Positions 9,584 through 17,602 of a stretch of 64,000 nt of DNA are shown piece after piece (position 1 is the stretch's first letter; each line of letters begins with the position of its first letter). The notes under the pieces are model-generated. The model was not told the origin of the DNA and made no database searches. It was given only the letters and a program-made list of their open reading frames with translations. Source of the DNA: UBA11740 sp035635855 (GTDB lineage Bacteria > Acidobacteriota > Blastocatellia > Pyrinomonadales > Pyrinomonadaceae); the NCBI GenBank assembly GCA_035635855.1, contig DASQAF010000017.1, positions 1 through 64,000 on the forward strand. The letters run 5' to 3'. A program made the position numbers and the translations under genes.

Positions 9584-10711
9584 TCAGACGTTGAACCACG
9601 GAGTCACCCAGACGTACTTGATCGTGAACACTAGTCGCAGGAAAAGCTTTACCGGCATTGCCAGTAAGACGCTCACCGCAAAAAACTGGAACGTCATATA
9701 TTGCAGGATGCTGGTGTTGGCCAGGAGCTTGAGCTCGAATGGATCCGGAGTCCTAGCCCACTCCAGAAAACGCTTGGGAAAGACGAGGTAGCTAAACCGA
9801 AATGGCCCCCGTTTCATCAGCCAATGAAAGAACAGTCCACCTAAAATGAAGAAGCCGCTGACAATGATGAGTCCAAAGATTCCCCTGACCCATGGAAGCA
9901 AACTAAGGTGGTTAGCAAAATTCTCGGGCGTAATTCCCAGGATTTCGTGCAGGTCACGATTTCGATCAAATACCACCGTGTTGTGGTCCCAGGTCTGTCC
10001 GGGCCAAAACCAGATCCAACCCGGTCCGCGAATGAACGTACCGATCACGATCAGCAAAATCCACATCAGAAAGCCCCAACTGAACATGTTGACCGCGAAC
10101 CGTCTCTGCCTGAGCGTGTAATACCCATTACCCAGCGGATTAGAATCGACATACGGAAAAACCATCAAGCCGACCATGATGATCGAAGGCATCACCACAC
10201 CCGCGATCCACGGATCGAAGTAGACCAACATCTCTTGCAGCCCGAGGAAATACCACGGCGCCTTAGACGGGTTCATTGTCAGGTTAGGATTCGCGGGCTC
10301 CTCGAGCGGGGCGTTCAGCGTGATCGACCAGACATACAAAACGACCGTCACAATGACGGCCGCCAGAAACTCAATGCGCACCAGGTAAGGCCAAACGTGC
10401 AGCTCCTTTGCCCAACCCGGTCGCCATGGTTCGACTTTGCGATGATGCGTCTTGGCGAGCTTGGGATCGGTCTCCAGTTCGCCAATTAGATTATCGTTGG
10501 CCTTTGCCTGCTTGATTCCCAGCCAGGTAAAGAACGGCACCAGGAAAAGCATCGCCACAATGGGGACGTTGTCCGGCGCAGAAACAATCTTCCAGATTTG
10601 ATGCCAATCCTGGACCGAATAGACGAAGAGCCCAAGCAGAATCAAGACCACGACCAGCCCGATCAGCTTGTTGCGACGCGAATTTGATCGTGGTTGGACT
10701 ATGGCGCTCAT
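9584..10711 (-). CDS. Cytochrome b C-terminal half (subunit IV type)
   Basis: The 375-residue membrane protein supplies part of the quinol oxidation site of a bc-type complex. I start it at the ATG at 10711, which overlaps the stop of the b6 gene as ATGA; a longer frame upstream lies inside that gene. After a first hydrophobic segment (residues 15-33) comes the diagnostic block NPSKAPWYFLGLQEML near residue 147, where the usual PEWY is APWY. It is longer than a plastid subunit IV (about 160 residues), with extra C-terminal membrane segments, as in bacterial complexes with multiheme cytochromes. The overlap suggests translational coupling with its partner. Confidence 0.9.
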   Translation of the reverse strand: MSAIVQPRSNSRRNKLIGLVVVLILLGLFVYSVQDWHQIWKIVSAPDNVPIVAMLFLVPFFTWLGIKQAKANDNLIGELETDPKLAKTHHRKVEPWRPGWAKELHVWPYLVRIEFLAAVIVTVVLYVWSITLNAPLEEPANPNLTMNPSKAPWYFLGLQEMLVYFDPWIAGVVMPSIIMVGLMVFPYVDSNPLGNGYYTLRQRRFAVNMFSWGFLMWILLIVIGTFIRGPGWIWFWPGQTWDHNTVVFDRNRDLHEILGITPENFANHLSLLPWVRGIFGLIIVSGFFILGGLFFHWLMKRGPFRFSYLVFPKRFLEWARTPDPFELKLLANTSILQYMTFQFFAVSVLLAMPVKLFLRLVFTIKYVWVTPWFNV

Positions 10712-11631
10712 TTCTTCTTCGCCACCTTCATCTCTGAATCCAGCATCACCGGCGCCGGCCCGGATATCCCGCCATCCTTGCGAATCCTCCAAAAATGCAC
10801 TGCCATAAAGATCGACGCTACCAGCGGAATCCCAATGCAATGCCAGATGTAAGCGCGCAGAAGCGCATTCGAATCAACAATGGATCCACCCAGCAGCCCG
10901 AATCGAACATCGTTGTACGGAGTCAGCCCAAGCTGCGCGCCAAACGGGCCCTCGTTCCCCAGCAGAGGTGTCGCGCGCGCCATATTGGTTCCTACCGTGA
11001 CCGCCCAGAATCCAAGCTGATCATCCGGCAGCAGATATCCCGTGAACGACAAGAGCAGGGTCAGCACCAGCAAAACCACGCCCACGCACCAGTTGAATTC
11101 GCGCGGTCTCTTGTACGAGCCGGTCAGCACCACGCGGAACATGTGCAGCCAGGTCGTGATTACCATCAAGTGCGCTGCCCACCGGTGCATGTTTCGCAGC
11201 AGCTTGCCGAACGGCACGTCATGCTCAAGATAGAGAATATCTTTGAAGGCGATGATCTTGGTCGGGTGGTAATAGAACATCAGCAGCACGCCCGTGAACG
11301 TGAGCACGATGAAAAGATAAAACGTGATCCCACCCATGCCCCAGGTGTACTGATAGCGCACCGCATCGCGATTGATTTTCGCCGGATGCAAATGCAAGAA
11401 GACGTTCGAAAGGATCGCCAGGCTGCGGTTGCGCGGATCATGGCGTTCATGAGAGACGCGAAAGATCGATTTCCAAACCTGGGTCTGCTGCGGGTCCTTG
11501 TAGTCCTTGGCTTCTTCGAGCGCACGATCCTTGAGCGCGACGGCCGATTCTTTGGCGCGCTCAACCAAACCAACATTGGCTTGTTCGCCGGTTAGCTGTT
11601 TGGTTTCTTTTTGATCTTTGGGTTCGTCCAT
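10708..11631 (-). CDS. Cytochrome b6-type subunit (cytochrome b N-terminal half)
   Basis: The 307-residue subunit binds the two b hemes of a quinol:cytochrome c reductase. The four axial histidines have canonical spacing: His149 and His163 in NMHRWAAHLMVITTWLH, and His264 and His279 in YIWHCIGIPLVASIFMAVH. The cysteine that binds the extra heme in plant and cyanobacterial b6 is not seen at the expected N-terminal place. The first 60 residues are an unusually long charged extension. The gene follows the Rieske gene by 35 bp and overlaps the next gene by four bases. Confidence 0.95.
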   Translation of the reverse strand: MDEPKDQKETKQLTGEQANVGLVERAKESAVALKDRALEEAKDYKDPQQTQVWKSIFRVSHERHDPRNRSLAILSNVFLHLHPAKINRDAVRYQYTWGMGGITFYLFIVLTFTGVLLMFYYHPTKIIAFKDILYLEHDVPFGKLLRNMHRWAAHLMVITTWLHMFRVVLTGSYKRPREFNWCVGVVLLVLTLLLSFTGYLLPDDQLGFWAVTVGTNMARATPLLGNEGPFGAQLGLTPYNDVRFGLLGGSIVDSNALLRAYIWHCIGIPLVASIFMAVHFWRIRKDGGISGPAPVMLDSEMKVAKKK

Positions 11632-11666
11632 ACATTACCCGCCCGCTACCGCAGGCGGTTCCGACT

Positions 11667-12275
11667 CTAGAGCGGAATGTAAGCGCCGGGATCGTTGAAT
11701 TCGTTTTTCTCGCCCTTGGGCCACTTGTACAACTTCGCGGTGTTGACGACTATCTGGCCTTCCGCATCCAGCTTCACTTCGGCCCGATCCATCGGCCGCG
11801 GCGCCGGCCCTTCGAAGTTGATCGCCTCGCTGTCATAGCCGCTGCCGTGACAGGGACACTTGAACTTGTTCTCACTCGCCTTCCAATCGGGTGTGCAGCC
11901 CAGGTGGGTGCAGCGCGCATAAACGACAAACAGCCGGTCCGAAACCTTATCCACCCAGATGCGATACTGCTGCTGCCATTTGGTATCGACGCCCAGCGCA
12001 TAATCTCCGGGAAAACCGATCTTGAAGGTGCTGGATGGTTCGAAGATTGCGCGTGGCAGGAAGAAGCGAACGAACATCAGGAAGCACACCGTCAAAAACC
12101 CGGTGATGCCCGCCCAGACGATGCGCCGGCGCATCTTATTAACCGGCGGGTCGGGCGCGGATTCGACCACGACGGGCGCAGGCCTTGCTGCCGGCCTGGC
12201 AGGAGTCTTTGCTGCCGGTGCCGCTGGCGGCTCAGCCACTGCGACTGATGTTTGTTCCTTCGGATTGCTATCCAC
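11667..12275 (-). CDS. Rieske iron-sulfur protein
   Basis: The 202-residue subunit of the bc-type complex carries the 2Fe-2S cluster that moves electrons from quinol to the cytochrome. The cluster motifs are CTHLGC at 122-127 and CPCHGSGY at 140-147, giving two Cys, two His and the disulfide cysteines. A single membrane anchor lies at about residues 52-73, after an Ala/Pro-rich cytoplasmic stretch that is longer than usual. The start is GTG at 12275 with GGAGG ten bases upstream. This is the first gene of the respiratory operon. Confidence 0.96.
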   Translation of the reverse strand: MDSNPKEQTSVAVAEPPAAPAAKTPARPAARPAPVVVESAPDPPVNKMRRRIVWAGITGFLTVCFLMFVRFFLPRAIFEPSSTFKIGFPGDYALGVDTKWQQQYRIWVDKVSDRLFVVYARCTHLGCTPDWKASENKFKCPCHGSGYDSEAINFEGPAPRPMDRAEVKLDAEGQIVVNTAKLYKWPKGEKNEFNDPGAYIPL

Positions 12276-12357
12276 TGCGGAAAAACCTCCGCCACCTGAT
12301 GGGCGATCTTTCGGGCCTGGAAATGCTCACACGTCAACGCAGGGGATTGCTGACTAA

Positions 12358-12363
12358 ATTATA
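12358..12363 (-). promoter_or_regulatory. Putative -10 box for the respiratory operon
   Basis: A perfect TATAAT on the minus strand lies about 80 bases before the Rieske start. No good -35 hexamer is seen at 16-18 bp spacing, so this is only a candidate promoter, possibly activator-dependent. The rest of the 274-bp gap between the divergent Rieske and glutaredoxin genes shows nothing else I can name. Confidence 0.35.
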
Positions 12364-12549
12364 CAATTCCCCGCGACACAGGATCGATGTCTCTGTGAAA
12401 ACCCAAATAGTCTTGTTCACTAGAAGTGCTGCCGCACGCAAAAATTTATATTAAACTGGCTCAGCAGCTGACTTTTATACAACTTTCGGCGCGGAATTGG
12501 CAAGAGGATTCGTTGAGAGGTTCGGCTCAGGTGCGTTAAGGAGTACAGT

Positions 12550-12813
12550 TTGGAAACCAAAGCGCGCGTGGTTCTTTATTCAAAACCGGGCTGTCATCTC
12601 TGTGAAGAAATGAAAGCAGAGATGAGCAGGGCCCGGTGCGCGGATCTTTACAGCCTGGAAGAGATCAATATCGAAAGTGATGCCGTGCTGGTTGCGCGCT
12701 ACCGTCTTGAAGTACCGGTTCTTTGGATCAATGGCGTCGAAGCTTTCCGTCATCGACTTCGAGCGGATGAGTTCAAGCGTCGTGTGACTTCGTTGGCTAG
12801 TGAGCAGAGTTAG
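12550..12813 (+). CDS. Glutaredoxin family protein (DUF836-like)
   Basis: The 87-residue thioredoxin-fold protein carries a redox motif CHLC at residues 15-18 (KPGCHLCEEM) and the VPVLWINGVE segment that contains the cis-proline of the fold. This is the short glutaredoxin-like type rather than a classic Grx. The start is TTG at 12550, chosen because AAGGAG lies six bases upstream and no nearer ATG fits the fold. It stands alone on the plus strand and converges with the chelatase gene, whose stop is 19 bp away. Substrate unknown. Confidence 0.82.
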   Translation: METKARVVLYSKPGCHLCEEMKAEMSRARCADLYSLEEINIESDAVLVARYRLEVPVLWINGVEAFRHRLRADEFKRRVTSLASEQS

Positions 12814-12832
12814 AGTTTGAGGCCTGGCTGGC

Positions 12833-15145
12833 CTAAATTGCCCGCGCAGAACTGAAATTCAATTCCTGGCTCTGCTGCTCGATTGCGGCAAACAGCCGCT
12901 GACGTTCCTCTTCATCCGTCGACCGGCGGTAATTGCCAACGAGATCCTTCATCGTCGCCAGGCCTTTATAGAGTCCGGCGTTTTCAATCGGTGGCGTCAG
13001 GTAGGAAATCAGCTCAGCATAAGAACGCCGCTTGGCGATCGTCCCTTCCGAAGGATTGTTGACGCTGTAAATGTATATGTTCGGCAGCTCACCAATCAGG
13101 CGATCCGGCCAGCACGCGCTCGACATTCCGACCTGCTTTCCTGGCATGAATTCCATCGCGCCGTGGGTGCCGACATGCACCACCACATCTGCCTGAAAGA
13201 TCTTTTCCAGATAAGCATAGAAAGCCGCGAAGCCGTGATGAGGAGTGCCGCCTTTGGCCATTAATAACTTTATCGGATCGCCTTCGTATCCAAAGGTCGG
13301 CTGCACTCCGAGGAAAACTTTGCCGAGCTGAATACCCTGAATCAACAATTCGCCCGCGCTCGAATTGATCGCGCCCGGCGCGGCTCCCCAGTCAGCTTCG
13401 ATTTCAGGAATGAATGGACAAACCCGCTGGTACTCATCGACACTCATTCGATAAGCAACGTGGGCGATAGCGTCGGGACTGTCTGAATTCCCGTCCAGCA
13501 ACAAACCTCGCACGGCATCAGCGCTGTCAGGAAGGTCGACGTTGTAGCCGTCAGTCTTTAACCTTTCCAGGACGCCCCAGAGGGTCGCGAACACATCCAG
13601 GTCCGCCGCCGTTCCGATGTTCCCCTTGTTGGGTGGAAAACAGTAGAGGGTCAACGCGACCCTTAGTTCGTCGCGCGGTGATGTTTGCAGCCGATGCCAG
13701 CGCTTGAGTCGTCGCGCAATTCTTAGACAACGATCTTCCAAAGGCGCCGGCTCAACGCCGCGTGCGGGCATGCCGCCGAACACAAACGGTTCGGTAGCGC
13801 CGTCGAGTTCGGGAATCGCAACCTGCATCCCGGTCTGCACCGGATTAAGGCCCGCCGGCAAATCTCGCCACGACTCGATCGTCTGCGCGTCCAGACTAAC
13901 GAGCGAGCGATAGGGAATATTGAGTTGGTTCAAGAACTCGCCCGCCGCTTCGCTGTCATTCATCGCCGGTCCGCCGACGAAGCTGAAGCCGGTGAGCGAG
14001 ACGATCTGGCTAACTCGTGATCGCGCGCCTCCGTTTCCGTTTCTTCTGACTTCTGATCTCTGACCTCTGACCTCTGGCGCCCGGTCACGCTCTACAAAGA
14101 ACTTATTGCATGCTTCCCTGTTGTCCATCAAGGTGGAGATCGCCGGTATCACGCTCAGCCCTTCAGCTTCAATCGCGCGAATCAAAGCGTCGTAATGCTT
14201 ACGCGCGTTGCTGACGATCTGTGGACGCATCAAGAGGAGGCCCACAGTGGTTTGTGGATCGAGAGGACTGTGATTGGTCTTTGGACTTTGGTCTTTGGTT
14301 TTTGGATTGCGTTTCCGGTGCCAGGCTTTGTAACTCTCGAACGATTCAAACAGCGCCGGCGCATCGGGATGATAGATCGCCACCGAGGGCATGGACTCTG
14401 GCGGCGGAATCTTGATCCCCGCCAGGCGGTCGTCCGGCACATAGTTCTGAAGCGCTGACAACAGCATCGAGCGAATGTTTGCCGGTGTCGGCTGGAGGAA
14501 ATAGCAGAAGAGGTTTAGATAGTTCTTTACATCGCGCAACGCGCCCACGCTCGGAACATAACGCAACAGCGTTGGCAGACGGTCGACATACTTCAGGTAC
14601 TGTCGGCGGCCGTGCGTGTTGCCATTGCGCCTTTTGCTTGCTTGATTCCCGCGCGCCTGGCGACCAATCCACGAACCCACAGACGACACAATACTCGTCG
14701 CCTCGTCCCGTTCCCTTTCCGATTCTCTGCCGCTGCTGCTTTGCACTTTTTGCCTTTGCGTCTTTGCGCCTTTGCGCGAACCAATTCCTGGCAGTCGCGC
14801 AAAGTCCAGCTTCCCCATCCGCGTCCGCTTCATCAACTGCGGCATACAGTTGATAACTACGACCGCTCGATGCCGCTTACTGAAGCGATCAAGCATGGGC
14901 AGCAGCCGCGAGGCGTTCTCGCCATCCATCACGTGAATGACGAAGACGACATCGGCTTCGCCCAGATCACTTTCAATGGCTCGCCATTCTTCATCATTGA
15001 ATGGCGCGCCAAAGTTGTGCGCGGCGATATGCAGATCCAGCCACTGTTCGCGATTGATCTCCCGTTCCGCGACTTTCAGCGGCGCCAGCAAACTGGACCC
15101 GACGTAGAAAACTGTTACTTGCATGCTTTTAACGTAAGAAACCAT
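12833..15145 (-). CDS. bchH: BchH/ChlH-type chelatase subunit, N-terminal part
   Basis: The 770-residue protein matches the N-terminal 60 percent of magnesium-chelatase H subunits, the ATP-dependent porphyrin-binding subunit of a metal chelatase. Visible blocks are IHVMDGENA and CMPQLMKRTRMG (N-terminal domain), VVSLTGFSFVGGPAMND-like text, PHHGFAAFYAYLEKIF, THGAMEFMPGKQVGMS, NNPSEGTIAKRRSYAE and SYLTPPIENAGLYKGL. It ends exactly where the family continues into the part encoded at 15860-17602. Three loops hold in-frame insertions made of dispersed simple repeats (near 14020, 14262 and 14600-14782). ATG 15124 is an alternative start. It could act on cobalt, as CobN relatives do, but the motifs are nearer BchH. 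Confidence 0.85.
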   Translation of the reverse strand: MVSYVKSMQVTVFYVGSSLLAPLKVAEREINREQWLDLHIAAHNFGAPFNDEEWRAIESDLGEADVVFVIHVMDGENASRLLPMLDRFSKRHRAVVVINCMPQLMKRTRMGKLDFARLPGIGSRKGAKTQRQKVQSSSGRESERERDEATSIVSSVGSWIGRQARGNQASKRRNGNTHGRRQYLKYVDRLPTLLRYVPSVGALRDVKNYLNLFCYFLQPTPANIRSMLLSALQNYVPDDRLAGIKIPPPESMPSVAIYHPDAPALFESFESYKAWHRKRNPKTKDQSPKTNHSPLDPQTTVGLLLMRPQIVSNARKHYDALIRAIEAEGLSVIPAISTLMDNREACNKFFVERDRAPEVRGQRSEVRRNGNGGARSRVSQIVSLTGFSFVGGPAMNDSEAAGEFLNQLNIPYRSLVSLDAQTIESWRDLPAGLNPVQTGMQVAIPELDGATEPFVFGGMPARGVEPAPLEDRCLRIARRLKRWHRLQTSPRDELRVALTLYCFPPNKGNIGTAADLDVFATLWGVLERLKTDGYNVDLPDSADAVRGLLLDGNSDSPDAIAHVAYRMSVDEYQRVCPFIPEIEADWGAAPGAINSSAGELLIQGIQLGKVFLGVQPTFGYEGDPIKLLMAKGGTPHHGFAAFYAYLEKIFQADVVVHVGTHGAMEFMPGKQVGMSSACWPDRLIGELPNIYIYSVNNPSEGTIAKRRSYAELISYLTPPIENAGLYKGLATMKDLVGNYRRSTDEEERQRLFAAIEQQSQELNFSSARAI
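14030..14084 (-). repeat. Simple-repeat insertion in the chelatase gene, GAGGTCAGAG type
   Basis: The plus strand shows consecutive TCTGACTTCTGATCTCTGACCTCTGACC-like words, which encode the Arg/Glu/Ser-rich stretch APEVRGQRSEVRRNG between two conserved chelatase blocks. Such words are common intergenic filler, so here they appear to have been captured in frame. Confidence 0.6.
14266..14312 (-). repeat. Simple-repeat insertion in the chelatase gene, CTTTGGTCTTTGG type
   Basis: Repeated TTTGGTCTTTGG/TTTGGACTTTGG words encode NPKTKDQSPKTNHSPLD just before the conserved TTVGLLLMRP block. Similar words lie in the intergenic tract near 4780. Confidence 0.6.
14741..14782 (-). repeat. Simple-repeat insertion in the chelatase gene, CTTTGCGTCTTTGCGCC type
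   Basis: Tandem TTTGCGTCTTTGCGCCTTTGCG words encode SRKGAKTQRQK, the start of an approximately 55-residue insert after the conserved CMPQLMKRTRMG block and before YLKYVDRLPTLLRYVPS. Confidence 0.6.
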
Positions 15146-15163
15146 AGAGACAATTCGTGTCCG

Positions 15164-15230
15164 TTCGTGTGAATTAGTGGATCGTTTCTATCTCGGACAG
15201 CAGAAAAACGATCCACTAAACCACACACAA
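15164..15230. repeat. Palindromic repeat, CGTGTGA-GTGGATC family, copy 1
   Basis: The left arm TTCGTGTGAATTAGTGGATC and the right arm GATCCACTAAACCACACA are inverted and separated by about 25 bp. The unit lies just upstream of the chelatase N-half gene. Four more copies are in the window (15692, 15787, 32790, 63029). Confidence 0.85.
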
Positions 15231-15280
15231 TATTGAATTATGGCGCCACCGAGCTCAAACCATGTCAAATCGCCGGAAGG

Positions 15281-15658
15281 TCAGATCACGTATCGCTTCC
15301 ACTCGAGCTTAACCGCGCTGCCAAAGTTGAAAAGTAAGCCCACTCTTTTGCTCGTGGCTTTCATGTAATTCAGAATCTGACCTTCATCGGTTCCGGTTAA
15401 CCGGTCAGAAGCTTTTAACTCCGCAATGATCTGGTCAAAGCAAATCAGGTCGGCGATGTATTCTTTGTGTAAAGGCTCGCCTTTGTAATGAATCGTTAAG
15501 CGGCATTGGGGTTCAAAGGGAATGTCTCTACGCCGAAGTTCCACTTCAAGAGCCTCCTGATACACCGGCTCAAGAAAGCCACGTCCTAGTTGCCAGTACA
15601 CCTCCATTGCTGCACCTACGATCTGATAGACTTCATCCTTAAGAATCAATTCCGGCAT
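15281..15658 (-). CDS. GxxExxY family protein
   Basis: The 125-residue protein has the family signature GRGFLEPVYQEAL at residues 25-37 and a later ADLICFDQIIAELKA segment that resembles the D...ExK core of PD-(D/E)XK nucleases. Members of this family are small, scattered and of unproven function. It lies between the two chelatase half genes on the same strand, with one palindromic repeat on its downstream side and two on its upstream side, which suggests arrival as a repeat-linked unit. Codon use does not obviously differ from its neighbours. Confidence 0.85.
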   Translation of the reverse strand: MPELILKDEVYQIVGAAMEVYWQLGRGFLEPVYQEALEVELRRRDIPFEPQCRLTIHYKGEPLHKEYIADLICFDQIIAELKASDRLTGTDEGQILNYMKATSKRVGLLFNFGSAVKLEWKRYVI

Positions 15659-15691
15659 TGACGCTTGTGATCCCGATGAAATTCGAAACTC

Positions 15692-15740
15692 CTTCGTGTG
15701 ATTTTGTGGATCGCTTACCTCGATCTACTAAACCACACTG
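15692..15740. repeat. Palindromic repeat, CGTGTGA-GTGGATC family, copy 2
   Basis: CTTCGTGTGATTTTGTGGATC is followed after about 10 bp by GATCTACTAAACCACACTG, a shorter-loop version of the same inverted repeat, directly upstream of the GxxExxY gene. Confidence 0.8.
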
Positions 15741-15786
15741 GTCAATGCAGTAATTCTTGCTTCGGCAATAGCGCAAGTTACTCTAT

Positions 15787-15853
15787 GTTCGTGTGATTTC
15801 ATGGATTGCCGGTAACCATAGGATTCAAAAATGATCCACGAAGTCACACGAAA
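15787..15853. repeat. Palindromic repeat, CGTGTGA-GTGGATC family, copy 3
   Basis: GTTCGTGTGATTTCATGGAT and ATCCACGAAGTCACACGAA form the two arms with a loop of about 28 bp. It ends six bases from the stop of the chelatase C-half gene. Confidence 0.85.
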
Positions 15854-15859
15854 AAATCA

Positions 15860-17602
15860 TTAAGGCGCGCGCTCATTGGCTTTCCGCTCTTTATGATCTT
15901 TAAGCTCATCGACGATCTCCCGCAGCCTCTCCAAGATTTCTTCGGCCGGATTCCAATAGCCGCGATCATGCGCCTCGAGCAGGCGCTTTGCCAGCGACCG
16001 GACCGAATGTGGATTTAGTTCCATCAGGCGATTGAACATCTCGGAATCCAACAGGAAGGTCTTGGTAATCTCAGTGTAGATCCAGGGATCGACAGCGTCC
16101 GCGGTCGCGCTCCAGCCAAAAGTGTTCGACACATGATTCTCGATCTCAGCCACACCGCGAAAACCATGCTTCAGCATTCCTTCATACCACTTGGGATTCA
16201 GGGTCTTGGCGCGCGTCTCAAGTCGAATGGTCTCTTCCAGAGATCGAATCTGCCTCTGCGGCGAAAGCGAGTCTGACAAATAGATCGCCGGACGCGATTG
16301 CGCGCGCTTCTCGACCGCTTTGGAAATGCCGCCGAGATATTCGAAATAATGATCGACGTCGGTGATGCCGACCTCGAACGAATCAATGTTCTGGTACGTC
16401 GCTTCGACGGTGGACAGCGCGTCATCCATCAAGTCGCGCGCTTCGCGACCCTCAATCGTTCGCCCCTTTGAATCGCGGGTGTATGCAAAGCATTTACGCG
16501 TAACAAAAAGATCACCCAGTGTGTCACTCGTTTCCCACTGAGACTGCATCACCATGAAGTTGACGTTCGTGCCATAGTTGCCGGGCGCGTTTGAAAACAC
16601 CCGCGTGACCGCGTCATCAAACTCAACAGGACCAGCATCCATTCTTTCTGAAACATTACGCTTGACGTAATTCATCTCAAGCGGTTCGTCGAGCGCCGCA
16701 ACCCGGCGAACGGCTTTATCAAGTAAGGCCATCGTCGGCGCAAATAAATCGCGGAAGATGCCCGACACCGTCATCACCACATCAATGCGCGGGCGCCTGA
16801 GTTCTGCCAAAGGAATTACTTCGATTTCAGTCGCGCGATTCAGCGCATCACGCACGGGTCGAACGCCGAGCAGCCACAGCGCCTGCGCCACGCCTTCGCC
16901 CTGCGTCTTGATATTATCCAGGCCCCAAAGCACGAGCGCCATCGACTTTGGATAGCGCCCGTGTTCCCCAAAATAGCGCCTAAGCAACGCACCGGCAGTT
17001 TGTTCGGCACGCGCGAAAGCCATTTGCGAAGGAACTGAGTAGGGATTGATCGCGTGAGTGTTGCGACCCGTCGGGAGCACAAACGGGTTCTGCACGATGT
17101 CGGCGCCCGGGCCGGGCTCGATGTATTCGCCGCGCAACGCTCGCATCAACGACTCAAGCTCGTGATTGGAATCAAGTTGTTCAGAAACCTTCGCCAGCAA
17201 CCGGAACGTGGGGAGCGATTTTTCCGGCTCGACGCTCGCTTTCGATTTCAGCCAATCAGCCGCCGCGTCGGGTCCCCCTTCTTGAAACTCCTGCACTGCT
17301 TCCGAAACGATGCCATCGATCAGGTCTCTCGTCTCAGTCGCTGCCGGATCGAGAAGTAACGCGTCATAACCTTCGATGCCCAGTCCTTCCGCGACCAGTT
17401 TAGGCAGCGCGTGCACGCCGTGCTCGGGCCTATCGAATGACCCGACCATGCGCAGCAGATCTACCTTCTCTTCCAGTTCCGACGCGCGGCCGAATACGTG
17501 TAATCCCGTGGGAATCAGCCGTTGTTCGATTTCAACGAGCTGTTCATAGAGTCGCGCCACGCGCGCATCGCGCTTATCTGTTGAAGCCTTCTTGATGATC
17601 AT
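15860..17602 (-). CDS. bchH: BchH/ChlH-type chelatase subunit, C-terminal part
   Basis: About 580 residues matching the C-terminal 40 percent of the H subunit of magnesium chelatase. It begins at the family position just before IEQRLIPTGLHVFG and runs through LWGLDNIKTQGEGVAQ, SNAPGNYGTNVN, LNPKWYEGMLKHG, FGWSATADAVDPWIY and LLEAHDRGYW to a normal C-terminus. I start it at the ATG at 17602; an upstream GTG at 17698 would add 32 residues that look like translated spacer. It is transcribed before the N-terminal half, so the order of the halves is inverted relative to the protein. The two products would have to assemble for activity. Confidence 0.85.
   Translation of the reverse strand: MIIKKASTDKRDARVARLYEQLVEIEQRLIPTGLHVFGRASELEEKVDLLRMVGSFDRPEHGVHALPKLVAEGLGIEGYDALLLDPAATETRDLIDGIVSEAVQEFQEGGPDAAADWLKSKASVEPEKSLPTFRLLAKVSEQLDSNHELESLMRALRGEYIEPGPGADIVQNPFVLPTGRNTHAINPYSVPSQMAFARAEQTAGALLRRYFGEHGRYPKSMALVLWGLDNIKTQGEGVAQALWLLGVRPVRDALNRATEIEVIPLAELRRPRIDVVMTVSGIFRDLFAPTMALLDKAVRRVAALDEPLEMNYVKRNVSERMDAGPVEFDDAVTRVFSNAPGNYGTNVNFMVMQSQWETSDTLGDLFVTRKCFAYTRDSKGRTIEGREARDLMDDALSTVEATYQNIDSFEVGITDVDHYFEYLGGISKAVEKRAQSRPAIYLSDSLSPQRQIRSLEETIRLETRAKTLNPKWYEGMLKHGFRGVAEIENHVSNTFGWSATADAVDPWIYTEITKTFLLDSEMFNRLMELNPHSVRSLAKRLLEAHDRGYWNPAEEILERLREIVDELKDHKERKANERAP

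Noticed and set aside
12276..12549. Cobalamin or other riboswitch near the chelatase and glutaredoxin genes
   Set aside because: No conserved riboswitch core could be recognised by eye.
12833..17602. Evidence for phototrophy
   Set aside because: A BchH-like subunit alone is not enough; related chelatases serve cobalt or unknown porphyrins and no reaction-centre or other bch genes are in the window.
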